This document shows, one piece after another, positions 42,308 to 51,672 of a DNA stretch of 64,000 nucleotides. The notes under the pieces are model-generated. The model had not been told where the DNA came from. It searched no databases and was given only the letters and a program-made list of their open reading frames with translations. The translations under genes were made by a program, and so were the position numbers. The stretch is from positions 1-64,000 of the forward strand of contig JAFUXE010000029.1 in assembly GCA_017477205.1 (NCBI GenBank), in the 5' to 3' direction. Numbering within the stretch: position 1 is the stretch's first letter; each line of letters starts with the position of its first letter. This DNA is from Alloprevotella sp. Its GTDB lineage: Bacteria; Bacteroidota; Bacteroidia; Bacteroidales; Bacteroidaceae.

Positions 42308-43624
42308 TCACTTGTACCTCACCCATTTCAGCATTTCCTTCAGGGTAGGCTTCTTGCCGTACATGAGGATGCCGACACGGTATATCTTGCCGCCGATCCA
42401 TACGAAGGTCAGGGCTGTGCCGAAGAGGAGGACGAGCGACAGCACCTCCTGCCAGAGAGGCACGCCGAAGGGGATGCGCACCATCATGACAATGGGCGAC
42501 GTCAGCGGGAACAGGCTCGACCAGAAGGCCAGCGGACCGTTGGTGTTCTCCACGCTGTACATGGCGGCATAAAGGCCGAAGATCATGATGAACACCATCG
42601 GCATCATGAACTGCGAGGTGTCGTCCGGTGAGTTCACGCTCGCGCCGACGGCGGCAAAGAAGCTGGCATAGAGCAGGTAGCCGCCGATGAACATGAGGAC
42701 GAACATCGTCAGGAGTTCCAGATAGGGCAGGTTCTGCATGGCCTGCAGCATCTCGTTCTCACCTCCGCTGGCGAGGGCTGCGGGGTCCACGGGCGTGTTC
42801 ATCTGCGCCATGATGGCAGGGTCGGCGGCAAGCGCGGCGCTGTCGGGCATGAAGAGAGGCAGCACGACGGCCAGCAGAACGGCCAGCATGACGCCCCAGA
42901 TGGCCAGTTGCACGAAGCCCACGAGCGCGACGCCCACGATTTTTCCCATCATCAGCTGGAAGGGCTTCACAGAGCTCACCATGAGTTCCATGATGCGGTT
43001 CGTCTTTTCTTCCGTCACGCTTGACATGACCATGCCGCCGTAGCTCATGACGAACATATATATAAGAAATGTGAAGATGAAGCCTGCGGCAATGGCGATG
43101 CCCGTGTTGGAACTGGTCTCCTCGCCCTTGTCGTTCCACTTGACGGTGCTGACGCTGAGGCTTGCCTGCACGTCGGCGATGATGCGGTCGAGGTCGCTGA
43201 TGCCGCTGGCCTCCAGCTTGTCCTTGCGTACCTGCTCGTTCAGGCAGCTCTCAACGTAGGAGAGCAGTTCTGCGGAAATCTCCTCGCGGCTGTACATCGT
43301 GACGTCCTTCGGATTCTGCGCGAGGTCGCCGTCGATGGCGATGACGGCGATGACGGCCGTCGTGTCGGAACGGAACTCGGGTAGCATGGCCGGCGCGGAG
43401 AAGAAGTGGTAGGACTTCGTGTCCTTCAGGCAGGGGACATAGTGCGCGGTCTTGTCAACGACGGCCACCATCTTCTGCTCCGAATCCTTGATGCTGCTGA
43501 GCCAAAGGGGTATGGCCACGAGTGCCACCATGATGAAGGGCATGAGCACCGTGAGCAGGATGAAACTCTTTTTCTTTACGCGAAACAGAAACTCGCGCTG
43601 GATGATTATCAAGGTCTTATTCAT
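42308..43624 (-). CDS. ABC transporter permease, ABC-2 (NatB-like) type
   Basis: A 438-residue permease. One N-terminal membrane segment (ILLTVLMPFIMVALVAIPLW) is followed by an extracytoplasmic domain of about 150 residues. A cluster of five to six membrane segments comes next, with the ABC-2 signature SYGGMVMSSVTEEKTNRIME before the second. This layout is typical of NatB/YhaP-like exporters. It pairs with the ATPase encoded upstream with an 8-bp overlap. The substrate is unknown; sodium, antibiotic or lipid export is known for relatives. Confidence 0.9.
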   Translation of the reverse strand: MNKTLIIIQREFLFRVKKKSFILLTVLMPFIMVALVAIPLWLSSIKDSEQKMVAVVDKTAHYVPCLKDTKSYHFFSAPAMLPEFRSDTTAVIAVIAIDGDLAQNPKDVTMYSREEISAELLSYVESCLNEQVRKDKLEASGISDLDRIIADVQASLSVSTVKWNDKGEETSSNTGIAIAAGFIFTFLIYMFVMSYGGMVMSSVTEEKTNRIMELMVSSVKPFQLMMGKIVGVALVGFVQLAIWGVMLAVLLAVVLPLFMPDSAALAADPAIMAQMNTPVDPAALASGGENEMLQAMQNLPYLELLTMFVLMFIGGYLLYASFFAAVGASVNSPDDTSQFMMPMVFIMIFGLYAAMYSVENTNGPLAFWSSLFPLTSPIVMMVRIPFGVPLWQEVLSLVLLFGTALTFVWIGGKIYRVGILMYGKKPTLKEMLKWVRYK

Positions 43625-44528
43625 GGCTGCCGACTACTTTGAGGAAAATATCGTTCATGGATGGAAGTTGTTCCGAGAAGCTCTGCACTTCCACCTGACG
43701 GCAGATGGTGCTGAGCAGTTCGGAGTTCGTCAGGTTGTCCGCCTTTTGCACCATGCTGCGGCACAAGCCGTCGCGTTCCGACGTCTCGAGCACGTCGAAA
43801 GCTCCGGGTGTAGGCGTCAGGGAACCATTGGTGGCGACGACCTCGTAGAGGCCCGTGCGGAAGCGGTGCTTCACCTCGCGCACGTTACCCGTCAGCACGA
43901 CGTGCGACTTGTTGATGAGGGCAATCTCGTCGCACACGTCCTCGACGGAGGCCATGTTGTGGGTGGAGTAGATGACGGTGTGCCCCTTGTCGCGCAGCGT
44001 GAGGATTTCGCGCTTCAGAAGCTCTGCGTTCACGGGGTCGAAGCCCGAGAAGGGTTCGTCGAAGATGAGCAGCTGGGGCTCGTGGAGCACGGTGATGATG
44101 AACTGCACCTTCTGCTGCATGCCCTTGGAGAGCTCTTCCAGCTTCTTGTCCCACCATTCGGTGATGCCGAACTTCTCAAACCATGCCGCAAGGCGGCGCT
44201 TGGCCTCAGCCTCCGTAAGTCCCTTCAGGCGTGCGAGGTAAACGGCCTGCTCGCCCACCTTCATCTTCTTGTAGAGGCCACGCTCCTCGGGCAGGTAGCC
44301 TATCTGGCTGACGTCCTCGGGGCGGAAGGCGTGGCCGTCGAAGAGGACTTCGCCCTCGTCGGGGGCCGTGATGCGGTTGATGATGCGGATGAGTGTGGTC
44401 TTTCCCGCCCCGTTGGGGCCGAGAAGGCCGAAGACGCGTCCCCGGGGGACGCTGATGCTCACGTCGTCGAGTGCCGTGTGGTGGGCAAAGCGTTTTGTGA
44501 CGTGGCGGGCTTCAAGAAAAAAGTCCAT
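43617..44528 (-). CDS. ABC transporter ATP-binding protein (NatA-like)
   Basis: A 303-residue ABC ATPase. LLGPNGAGKTTLIRIIN is Walker A; LEELSKGMQQKVQFI is the signature; QLLIFDEPFSGFDPVN is Walker B; YSTHNMASVEDVCDEI is the H-loop. The DUF4162-like C-terminal extension (about 220-303) is common in this exporter subgroup. The start at 44528 (MDFFLEARHVTKRF) is used; upstream codons in the same frame lie in the promoter region. It overlaps the permease start by 8 bp, so the two are coupled. Confidence 0.94.
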   Translation of the reverse strand: MDFFLEARHVTKRFAHHTALDDVSISVPRGRVFGLLGPNGAGKTTLIRIINRITAPDEGEVLFDGHAFRPEDVSQIGYLPEERGLYKKMKVGEQAVYLARLKGLTEAEAKRRLAAWFEKFGITEWWDKKLEELSKGMQQKVQFIITVLHEPQLLIFDEPFSGFDPVNAELLKREILTLRDKGHTVIYSTHNMASVEDVCDEIALINKSHVVLTGNVREVKHRFRTGLYEVVATNGSLTPTPGAFDVLETSERDGLCRSMVQKADNLTNSELLSTICRQVEVQSFSEQLPSMNDIFLKVVGSHE

Positions 44529-44567
44529 GTTGTATGTTGCGTTTCCGGATGGTTTGTATTCCGCGTG

Positions 44568-44575
44568 CAAAGATA
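44568..44575 (-). promoter_or_regulatory. -7 element of the ABC exporter operon
   Basis: TATCTTTG on the minus strand, an exact TAnnTTTG, 39 bp before the ATPase ATG. No clear -33 TTG. It lies in the 112-bp gap after the SNF transporter gene; no terminator is obvious there. Confidence 0.5.
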
Positions 44576-44640
44576 GGCATTTTTGTGGAATCCTTTTACG
44601 ATAGCCGCCCGCTAAAAGAGGCTTCTTTCGCAGATACCTG

Positions 44641-46014
44641 TTACAGGATGTCGATGCCGCTGAGGAAGATGGCCATGATGACGAACGGCGCAAACCAGCG
44701 CAGCAGCGGGACTATCCAGATGCGTGAGCGGTAGGAGTAGAGGCCGTCGCTGGTGAGCTCGTTGCGCAGCGTGAAGGCGTCCAGCTTCCAGCCGACGAAG
44801 AACGTAATCATGCCTCCACCGACGACGAGCAGCACTTGCGAGGATACCCAGTCGAAGCAGTCGAAGATGTTCTTGTCAAACAGCGTGTAGCCTGACAGCG
44901 GCCCCATGGACAGCGAGCACAGCGTGCCGACGAGGATGACCGTCACGGTGACGACACTGGTGGCGCGGCGGCGCGACATGTGGAAGTCCTCTGCCAGGAA
45001 TGCCGTCGGCACCTCGTGGAGCGAGACGAGCGAGGTCAGCGTTGCAAGAATCAGCAGGAAGTAGAACATGACGCTGACGGCGTAGGCAAGCCAGGGGAGG
45101 CCGCCGAACGCCTCCTGGAACACGCCGGGCAGCGCGATGAAGACAAGGCTGGCCCCGGCGTCGGGATGAATGCCGGCGGAAAAGACGGCGGGGAAGATGA
45201 TGATACCCGCCATGATGGCTACCAGCGTGTCGATGCCTGCCACCTTGAAGGCGGTGCCGAGGAGGTTGGTCTCGCGCGTGAAGTAGCTGGCGTAGGTGCA
45301 GAGGCACCCCATCCCGATGCTGAGGGAGAAGAACGCCTGTCCCAAAGCCGCAAGAATCGTCCCGAACGTGACTTTCGAGAAGTCGGGCTTGAAGAGGAAG
45401 GTGAGCCCCTCGGCGGCACCTTTCGTGAAGAAGGAGCAGACGCAGAGCACGATGAGCAGGATGAAGAGCATGGGCATCATGATCTTCGAGAAGCGCTCGA
45501 TGCCTTTCTCCACGCCGCGCGTAATGATGAAATGGGACATGAGCGTGAAGGCGATGAGGCACAGCACGGGAACGACGGCGTCGGCAGAGAGCCATTGGAA
45601 GTAGTCCGCCCAGTAGTTCGGCTCCTGTGCAATGCTTGCTGCCTTCGTCGGCGGCGTGAGGAGGGCCTTGAAGAAATAGGCCAGCGTCCATCCCGACACG
45701 ACGACGTAGTAGCCCATGATGACCCAGCCGGTGAGTACGCCGAGGCGTCCCGTCTGCTGCCAGAAGGCGCTCTTTGACAAAAGCTTGTAGGCTCGTGCCG
45801 TGTTGGTGTGGGCGGCACGCCCTACGGCGAATTCCGCCACCATGAGCGGAATGCCCAGCAGGACAACGCACATCAGGTAGATGATGATGAATGCAGCCCC
45901 TCCGTTGTTCCCGGCTTCCACGGGAAAGCGCCAGATGTTTCCAAGGCCGACGGCAGAGCCCGCCGTGGCGAGCACCATGCCGAGCTTGCTGGCAAAATCA
46001 CTTCGTTTTTCCAT
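44641..46014 (-). CDS. neurotransmitter:sodium symporter family (SNF) transporter
   Basis: A 457-residue LeuT-fold transporter. FASKLGMVLATAGSAVGLGN begins TM1 and IWRFPVEAGNNGGAAFII is the SNF signature with the Na+ and substrate contacts. About 11-12 membrane segments follow (FSLSIGMGCLCTYASYF is TM6). Bacterial relatives (LeuT, MhsT, TnaT) import amino acids such as Leu or Trp with sodium. It is the last gene of the mre run and is followed by the ABC promoter. The substrate is not predictable from sequence. Confidence 0.93.
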   Translation of the reverse strand: MEKRSDFASKLGMVLATAGSAVGLGNIWRFPVEAGNNGGAAFIIIYLMCVVLLGIPLMVAEFAVGRAAHTNTARAYKLLSKSAFWQQTGRLGVLTGWVIMGYYVVVSGWTLAYFFKALLTPPTKAASIAQEPNYWADYFQWLSADAVVPVLCLIAFTLMSHFIITRGVEKGIERFSKIMMPMLFILLIVLCVCSFFTKGAAEGLTFLFKPDFSKVTFGTILAALGQAFFSLSIGMGCLCTYASYFTRETNLLGTAFKVAGIDTLVAIMAGIIIFPAVFSAGIHPDAGASLVFIALPGVFQEAFGGLPWLAYAVSVMFYFLLILATLTSLVSLHEVPTAFLAEDFHMSRRRATSVVTVTVILVGTLCSLSMGPLSGYTLFDKNIFDCFDWVSSQVLLVVGGGMITFFVGWKLDAFTLRNELTSDGLYSYRSRIWIVPLLRWFAPFVIMAIFLSGIDIL

Positions 46015-46041
46015 ATCTATATTCTCTATATAATACTATTG

Positions 46042-46326
46042 CTATATAAATAAAAGCGTGATGTCAACCGCCGTCAACAACAAGCCCGCTGCGAGAATGG
46101 CATAGGCCGCACGCGGAAAGCCCCGGCGATAGCGGTCAAGCCCGGCAAAGAATGCGCACGTGGGGAGCAGCCAGAGCAGTTGCGTGAGCAGGTAGAGCAG
46201 GAAGCGCACAAAGCCGTTCTGGCTGGTGCCGAAGGGCTGGAGCGCGAACAGGAAGAACACGCTGAGCAGGGCAGGGATGAGGCAGAGAAATGCCATCAGG
46301 AGTATGTGGCGGGGAAATTCTTTCAT
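46042..46326 (-). CDS. small membrane protein, unknown
   Basis: A 94-residue protein with three hydrophobic segments: ILLMAFLCLIPALLSVFFLF, LLYLLTQLLWLLPTCAFFAG and AAYAILAAGLLLTAVDITLL. A basic loop (DRYRRGFPR) sits between the last two. I do not recognise a family. It is 38 bp after the preceding gene and 27 bp before the SNF transporter gene, so it is probably part of the long operon. Confidence 0.65.
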   Translation of the reverse strand: MKEFPRHILLMAFLCLIPALLSVFFLFALQPFGTSQNGFVRFLLYLLTQLLWLLPTCAFFAGLDRYRRGFPRAAYAILAAGLLLTAVDITLLFI

Positions 46327-46364
46327 GACGTGAGGTTTATGTGTGTTCTGGAATCAGCATGTTT

Positions 46365-46904
46365 TCAGGGCGTTTCCGGATTACCGCTGTCTTGCGGCCT
46401 GTTGCCTTCAGCAGGGCGTGTGCCCCCGAGCCTGTACCCTTCGGCATAACCCTCGCGATAGCCTTCGGAGTAGGCATGTTGTTCGTCGGCAGTGGGGAAC
46501 GTGTTTGTGTCGTCGTAGGAAATGCCGTATTCGCTACCGTAGCGTCGGTCGTAGGCACCGGCGAGAAGGCCGTCCTCATGTCCCGCCGTGAGCGGCGAGC
46601 GTGCGTCAATGCCTATGCTGTCCGGCGGTGCGGCGGGAAGCGTGTCGGGAAGGGCGGGCAGCACGGTGAGGTCCACGGTCGTGTCGGGGACGGCGATGGG
46701 GGCCGTGGTGGTATCGGCATCTGCCGCACGTTCGGCCTGTGCAACGGCCTCTGCAATGACGGGCGACTGTTCGTCACTCTTGAGTTTCATGAAGCCGATG
46801 AGGGCGCATACGACCAATGCGGGCAGGCCGATGATGAGCAGCCGCATGCCGATGTTCGCGGCTGAGGCTTCGGGAGCGTTATGTTCTTTGTCTCTTTTTG
46901 CCAT
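46365..46904 (-). CDS. membrane-anchored protein with YxxGY repeats, unknown
   Basis: A 179-residue protein. A short basic N-terminus is followed by one membrane segment (GMRLLIIGLPALVVCALIGF, about 19-38). A long Pro/Ala/Asp/Thr-rich stretch follows. The C-terminal part has the repeat YSEGYREGYAEGYRLGG (about 145-161). Similar short (Y/G)xxGY repeats occur in envelope proteins, but I cannot name a family. The start at 46904 (MAKRDKEHN) is chosen over 46967, which overlaps rodA. It directly follows rodA, which suggests a role near the elongation machinery. Confidence 0.65.
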   Translation of the reverse strand: MAKRDKEHNAPEASAANIGMRLLIIGLPALVVCALIGFMKLKSDEQSPVIAEAVAQAERAADADTTTAPIAVPDTTVDLTVLPALPDTLPAAPPDSIGIDARSPLTAGHEDGLLAGAYDRRYGSEYGISYDDTNTFPTADEQHAYSEGYREGYAEGYRLGGTRPAEGNRPQDSGNPETP

Positions 46905-46932
46905 TCGGGTGTGTGTTCGCTTTAGTCGTTGG

Positions 46933-48396
46933 TCAGATGCGTCGGCGCATTTTGTCGCCTGCGTCAATGCGCAGGAAGATGAACAGCATCAGCGTGAATC
47001 CCCACAGCGAGGAACCGCCGTAGCTGAAGAAGGGCAGGGGAATGCCGATGACGGGAGTCAGGCCCATCACCATCCCCACGTTGATGAACACGTGGAAGAG
47101 GAGTATGGACATTACGCTGTAGCCATAGACGCGCCCGAAGGCGCTGTCCTGGCGTTCGGCAAGCCATATCAGGCGCAGGATGAGGGCAAGGAAGAGCAGC
47201 AGGACGGCACTGGAGCCGATGAAGCCCTGCTCCTCGCCGACGGTGCAGAAGATGAAGTCGGTCTCCTGTTCGGGCACATACTTGAGCTTCGTCTGCGTGC
47301 CGTTCATGAATCCCTTTCCCTGAAGTCCGCCTGAGCCGATGGCGATTTTACTTTGCCGCACGTTGTAGTCCAGGCCGTCCTCAACCTCCATGCCAAGGAG
47401 CACCCTTACGCGCCCCTGCTGATGGGGCGCCAAGCTGTCAAGCGCGAAGTCGGCAGAGAAGAGAAACGCGGCGCTTCCTACGGCGAAGGCGGCGATGAGG
47501 TAGTAGGGACGAAGGCGTTCGCTCAAGCCGTGCCACAACAGGTAGGCGGCCATGAATACCGTCCAGACAATCTGCACCCACACGACGTCGTAGGCATGAT
47601 AGAAGCGGGAAATGCCGTATGCCAGCGCGTGGAGGCCAAGGCCTATCCAGAAAAGGCGCTTGGCATGGCGCGTATGGGGCAGATAGACGCGGATGAGGCC
47701 GCAGACGAAGAGCCAGATGATGAGCAGGACGATGAACTGCCCGCTCACGGCGGCGGTTCCGGGAAACATCTCCTCGGAAAAGCGTATGCCCACAACGAAG
47801 TACAGAACAGCCGCGAATGCGGTGAAAAGTATTGCACCGGGCATCCCCTCGCGGTAGAATACGAGGAAGAAGCTCAGGAACACAAGTGCGCCGCCCGTCT
47901 CCTTCTGCATGACGATGAGGCCCATGGGCAGGAGCACGAAGCCGACGGCTTTCACCAGGTTGTGCATGTTGGAGAGCGAGAAACCGTACTGGCCGACGAG
48001 CTTCGCCACGACAAGTGCCGTGGCGCATTTCGCAAACTCGGCCGGTTGGAGGCTCACGGAGCCAAGGCTTATCCACGAGCGCGACCCCTTGATGTCCTTC
48101 GCGATGAAGGGCGTGATAATCAGCACGACGAGCATGAGGTAGTAGAACACTTCGGCGAAGAGGTCGAAGTATTTCTCGTCTATCATCAGCAGGAACATGC
48201 CAAGCCCCAGGGAGCAGCCCATCCATACCAGCTGCTTGCCCGAGCGTGTGCCCCAGGAGAAGAAGTCCGTTTCGCCGATTTCGTGGCTCGCGCCGCAGAT
48301 GCTTATCCACCCCGCACAGATGAGCAGCAGGTAGAGCACCACGACGAGCCAGTCGGCGTGGAAGGCAGGATTCTGGTAGCGTTCGTTCGTGTTCAT
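46933..48396 (-). CDS. rodA: rod shape-determining protein RodA (SEDS glycosyltransferase)
   Basis: A 487-residue SEDS peptidoglycan polymerase, longer than the roughly 370-residue E. coli protein because of extra loops in the middle, as in other Bacteroidetes. Conserved segments are GSRSWISLGSVSLQPAEFAK, then QSKIAIGSGGLQGKGF and PEQETDFIFCTVGEEQGF, and the end PVIGIPLPFFSYGGSSL. It polymerises lipid II with PBP2, whose gene ends 1 bp upstream. The start at 48396 (MNTNERYQNP) is used; the longer frame to 48675 overlaps mrdA. Confidence 0.96.
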   Translation of the reverse strand: MNTNERYQNPAFHADWLVVVLYLLLICAGWISICGASHEIGETDFFSWGTRSGKQLVWMGCSLGLGMFLLMIDEKYFDLFAEVFYYLMLVVLIITPFIAKDIKGSRSWISLGSVSLQPAEFAKCATALVVAKLVGQYGFSLSNMHNLVKAVGFVLLPMGLIVMQKETGGALVFLSFFLVFYREGMPGAILFTAFAAVLYFVVGIRFSEEMFPGTAAVSGQFIVLLIIWLFVCGLIRVYLPHTRHAKRLFWIGLGLHALAYGISRFYHAYDVVWVQIVWTVFMAAYLLWHGLSERLRPYYLIAAFAVGSAAFLFSADFALDSLAPHQQGRVRVLLGMEVEDGLDYNVRQSKIAIGSGGLQGKGFMNGTQTKLKYVPEQETDFIFCTVGEEQGFIGSSAVLLLFLALILRLIWLAERQDSAFGRVYGYSVMSILLFHVFINVGMVMGLTPVIGIPLPFFSYGGSSLWGFTLMLFIFLRIDAGDKMRRRI

Positions 48397-48397
48397 C

Positions 48398-50242
48398 TTA
48401 GCGTTCGTAGCCTCCGTAGTTGATGTGGCGGCTCTGGAAGCTGGCCGCCTGGGCTTCGCTTCCGGGAGAGAGGTGCCCGTTGAGATACTGTTCCATGATG
48501 AGGCGCCCAATGGGAACGCCAAAGGTGGCTCCGAAGCCGCCGTTTTCCACATAGACGGCAACGGCGATGCGCGGTTCCTCCATCGGGGCAAAGCCCATGA
48601 AGGCCGAGTGGTCGTGGCCGCGGTTCTGGGCCGTACCCGTCTTTCCGCAGACGTCATATCCGGGAATGGCGGCACCGTGACACGTTCCGCCCGTGACGGC
48701 CCGCCTCATGCCGGCTGCGGCAACGTCGTACCATTTGCGCTCCACCATCGTGTAGTGTTTCTGCGTATAGATTGTGTCCAGGGTGCCGTCCTGAATGCTG
48801 TGTACCACGTGGGGGACGATGTAGTAGCCGCGGTTGGCAACCGTGGCGGCGAGGTTGCAGATTTGCAGCGGGGTCGCCGTCACTTCCCCCTGGCCGATGG
48901 AGATGGAGATGACGGAGAGGGGTCCCCAGCGCTTGAGGTGTTTGTTGTAGAACTCGGCGTTGGGAATCATGCCACGCTTCTCGCCGGGAAGGTCAACGCC
49001 GAGCCGGTAGCCGTAGCCCATATCGACCATGTAGTCCTTCCATCGCGTCATGGCTTCGTCCTGCGAGCCGTATTTCTTGCGGTTAGAAAGCATGTTGTTG
49101 AGCGTCCAGCAGAAGTAGGCGTTGCAGGACGTTCCGATGGCCGGCACGAGGGGAATGGGGGAACCGTGCCCGTGACAGCCGAGGTGCATGCCCTTGTAGT
49201 TGAATCCGCGGGCACAGGGGAAGGAAGTCTCCGGGGAAATGATGCCTTCCTGCAGGCCGATGAGTGCCTGTGTGATCTTGAAGGTTGAACCGGGGGGATA
49301 CATGCCCATGATAGCGCGGTTGAGGAGCGGCTTCATGGGGTCTTTCGTAAGTTTCTTGTGAAGTTCGCTGCGTTCCCGTCCCGTAAGGAGGCGCGGGTCG
49401 TAGGTGGGACCTGATGCCATGCAGAGGATTTCGCCGGTGGAAGGCTCTATGGCGACGATGGCTCCCAGCTTCCCCTCCAGCAGGCGCTCGGCAAGTGCCT
49501 GAAGCTTCATGTCGATGGAAAGCGTGAGGTTTTTCCCGGGCACGGGTGCCTTGTCGAACTCGCCGTCCTGATAGTGTCCTTTCACGCGGCCGTGAACGTC
49601 GCGAAGCAGGATGCGCAGCCCCTTTTCCCCGCGCAGCTGCTTCTCGTAGGAACGTTCTACGCCAAGCTTGCCGATGTAGTCTCCGCTCTTGTAGTAGCCG
49701 TCCTCCGCATCGGCGATGTCCTTCTCGTTTACTTCGCCCACGTCCCCCAGGATGTGCGCGGCAAGCCCCGTGGCATAGCGGCGCTGCGTGCGTTTCTCTA
49801 CGTCAAAGCCCTTGAAGCGGAAGAGCTTCTCCCGAAAGAGCAGGAACTCCTCCAGGGGAATCTGCGTCATGAACAGTTGCGGCTTGAAGCGGCTGTAGCC
49901 CTTCTGGCGCTTGATTTGCTCGCAGCGCGCCACGTAGTCATCCACGCTGATGCCGACGGTTTCGCAGAAGTCCAGCGTATCGATGCCCACCTGGTCGTTC
50001 ATCGTCACGAGGATGTTGTAGGAAGGCTCGTTATAGACGAGCAGGGAGTCGTTCCTGTCGGTGATAAGTCCGCGCGACGGGTAGAGGACGTCGCGCCGAA
50101 AGGCATTGGAATCGGCGCTCTTGCGATAGTCGTCGCTCAGGAGCTGCAAGGTGAAAAGGCGCAGGATGTAGATGGCGATGATGCCTGCCGCAATGCCGCC
50201 GATGACGTAGCGCCTGTTGCTGAAGATGTCCTGTGATGCCAT
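48398..50242 (-). CDS. mrdA: penicillin-binding protein 2 (transpeptidase)
   Basis: A 614-residue class B PBP. One N-terminal membrane anchor (IGGIAAGIIAIYILRLFTLQ) is followed by the dimerisation domain and the transpeptidase domain. The active-site motifs are SxxK at Ser319-Lys322 (PPGSTFKIT), SxN at Ser372-Asn374 (GTSCNAYF) and KTGT in VCGKTGTAQ. It crosslinks sidewall peptidoglycan with RodA. It sits between mreD (10 bp) and rodA (1 bp) in the standard mreBCD-mrdA-rodA order. Confidence 0.97.
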   Translation of the reverse strand: MASQDIFSNRRYVIGGIAAGIIAIYILRLFTLQLLSDDYRKSADSNAFRRDVLYPSRGLITDRNDSLLVYNEPSYNILVTMNDQVGIDTLDFCETVGISVDDYVARCEQIKRQKGYSRFKPQLFMTQIPLEEFLLFREKLFRFKGFDVEKRTQRRYATGLAAHILGDVGEVNEKDIADAEDGYYKSGDYIGKLGVERSYEKQLRGEKGLRILLRDVHGRVKGHYQDGEFDKAPVPGKNLTLSIDMKLQALAERLLEGKLGAIVAIEPSTGEILCMASGPTYDPRLLTGRERSELHKKLTKDPMKPLLNRAIMGMYPPGSTFKITQALIGLQEGIISPETSFPCARGFNYKGMHLGCHGHGSPIPLVPAIGTSCNAYFCWTLNNMLSNRKKYGSQDEAMTRWKDYMVDMGYGYRLGVDLPGEKRGMIPNAEFYNKHLKRWGPLSVISISIGQGEVTATPLQICNLAATVANRGYYIVPHVVHSIQDGTLDTIYTQKHYTMVERKWYDVAAAGMRRAVTGGTCHGAAIPGYDVCGKTGTAQNRGHDHSAFMGFAPMEEPRIAVAVYVENGGFGATFGVPIGRLIMEQYLNGHLSPGSEAQAASFQSRHINYGGYER

Positions 50243-50252
50243 GAGGTAGGAA

Positions 50253-50762
50253 CTATTTCTTTTGTTGCAATACCTCGAAGAGGACGATGAAAACCATCGT
50301 GAACAGTGCGCTGCCCACGATGTTCAGCAGCAGTTGCAGGGGAAAGTAGAAGGCAAAGTCCTCAATGACGTGGAAGAGTCCTACGTGGAGGATGACGGCG
50401 AAGGCGGCATAGCTCATGAAGCTTGTCCACCCCATTGAGTGCACGCTTGGCAGGAGCGTGGTGTCCTCGTCGTACTCCTTTGGTGCAAAGAGGTGGAGCA
50501 GGAAGGGGACGGCAAGTCCCGTGGCAGTGCCCGCCGCGGCCGCGATGCCCACCGTGTTGGCTCCCATGTCTGCCGTCAGGCCAAGCAGGAACCCCAGTGC
50601 CACGTACAGCCAGCGCGGCGTCACGGCAGGCAGTATCAGGAGAGCATAGACGTAGGGCATGGGTGTGGCGTAACCCCAGAGATGCACGTGGTTGAACACC
50701 ACGATCTGCAAGAAGACGAGCAGCAGCGTCCAAAGTATGCGGCGGAAGATGGTCTGTAGCAT
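50253..50762 (-). CDS. mreD: rod shape-determining protein MreD
   Basis: A 169-residue membrane protein with five to six hydrophobic segments (LLLVFLQIVVFNHVHLWG, YALLILPAVTPRWLYVALGF, GLTADMGANTVGIAAAAG). Sequence conservation in MreD is low, but length, topology and the place between mreC and mrdA make the call clear. It links the MreC-PBP2 periplasmic complex to the inner membrane. It is 25 bp after mreC. Confidence 0.92.
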   Translation of the reverse strand: MLQTIFRRILWTLLLVFLQIVVFNHVHLWGYATPMPYVYALLILPAVTPRWLYVALGFLLGLTADMGANTVGIAAAAGTATGLAVPFLLHLFAPKEYDEDTTLLPSVHSMGWTSFMSYAAFAVILHVGLFHVIEDFAFYFPLQLLLNIVGSALFTMVFIVLFEVLQQKK

Positions 50763-50787
50763 GGGTTCCGGGATATTTCTGGGGGGA

Positions 50788-51645
50788 TTACAAGTCGCCT
50801 TCGAGGCGTGCGGCGCGTACTTTCAGGGAGTCGGTCTCGGCCTTGTAGGGCGTCGAAATGACGGAAACGTCGCGTACCAGCGAGAAGTCCGTCCCGAGCT
50901 GGACGTTGAGCGTGTAGCTCTGTCCGTCGGCGGAGTTCTTTACCTCCGTCACGCGTCCGACGAAAAGGCCGGGCGGGAAGACGGCGCTGAAGCCGCTGGT
51001 CTCCACGATGTCGCCCTTCTTCACCTTGGCGTAGCGCGGGATGTCGTCCAGCGTTGCAAAGCGCAGGTCGCGCCCTTCCCATGTCAGCGAGCCGAAGTAG
51101 TTTGCCCCGCGCACACGGCAGCTGAGGTTTGACTTGCGGTTGGTCAGGGGGATGACAAGGCTGTGGTGCTTCTCGCAGAGATACACGATGCCGACAACGC
51201 CCTGCCCTCCGACGACGCCCAGTTCGGGACGCACACCATCGGCCGTACCTTTGTTCAGGACAAGGTAGTTGTTGCGACGCTGCGTGGTAGTACTTACGAC
51301 GACGGCGGGCACGGTCGTGTGGCCCGCCATAGCCTCTCGTGAGAGGGAGTCCGTCGCGACTTCCGTGACGCCATAGCGCTTCAGGGCCTCGCGTAGCTGG
51401 TCGTTCTGGCGCTGGAGCAGGAGGTTGCGATGGGCAAGGTCTGCATTCACGTTGCGCAGGTTCAGGAAGCTTTCCCCTTCGGCATAGAGCGAGTTCATCT
51501 CGGCCGTCAGTCGTCCTGCCGCCGTGAGCCAAACGCTTCCCTGATAGCTGTTGAAGCGGAACAGGAGCGTGAAACTGACGGCTTCAAGGACGAGGAACAG
51601 CAGGAGGTAGTTGTGTCGTCGGAGAAACTCCAGGAAGGTGCGCAT
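50788..51645 (-). CDS. mreC: rod shape-determining protein MreC
   Basis: A 285-residue bitopic protein. An N-terminal membrane segment (YLLLFLVLEAVSFTLLFRF) is followed by a coiled coil (about 60-92, DLAHRNLLLQRQNDQLREAL). The beta-domain contains LGVVGGQGVVGIVYLCEKHH and TSGFSAVFPPGLFVGRVTEV, both typical of MreC. It scaffolds the elongasome in the periplasm. It is 27 bp after mreB. Confidence 0.95.
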   Translation of the reverse strand: MRTFLEFLRRHNYLLLFLVLEAVSFTLLFRFNSYQGSVWLTAAGRLTAEMNSLYAEGESFLNLRNVNADLAHRNLLLQRQNDQLREALKRYGVTEVATDSLSREAMAGHTTVPAVVVSTTTQRRNNYLVLNKGTADGVRPELGVVGGQGVVGIVYLCEKHHSLVIPLTNRKSNLSCRVRGANYFGSLTWEGRDLRFATLDDIPRYAKVKKGDIVETSGFSAVFPPGLFVGRVTEVKNSADGQSYTLNVQLGTDFSLVRDVSVISTPYKAETDSLKVRAARLEGDL

Positions 51646-51672
51646 CGTCAGGCTTTAGGAGGGTTCGGGGAC

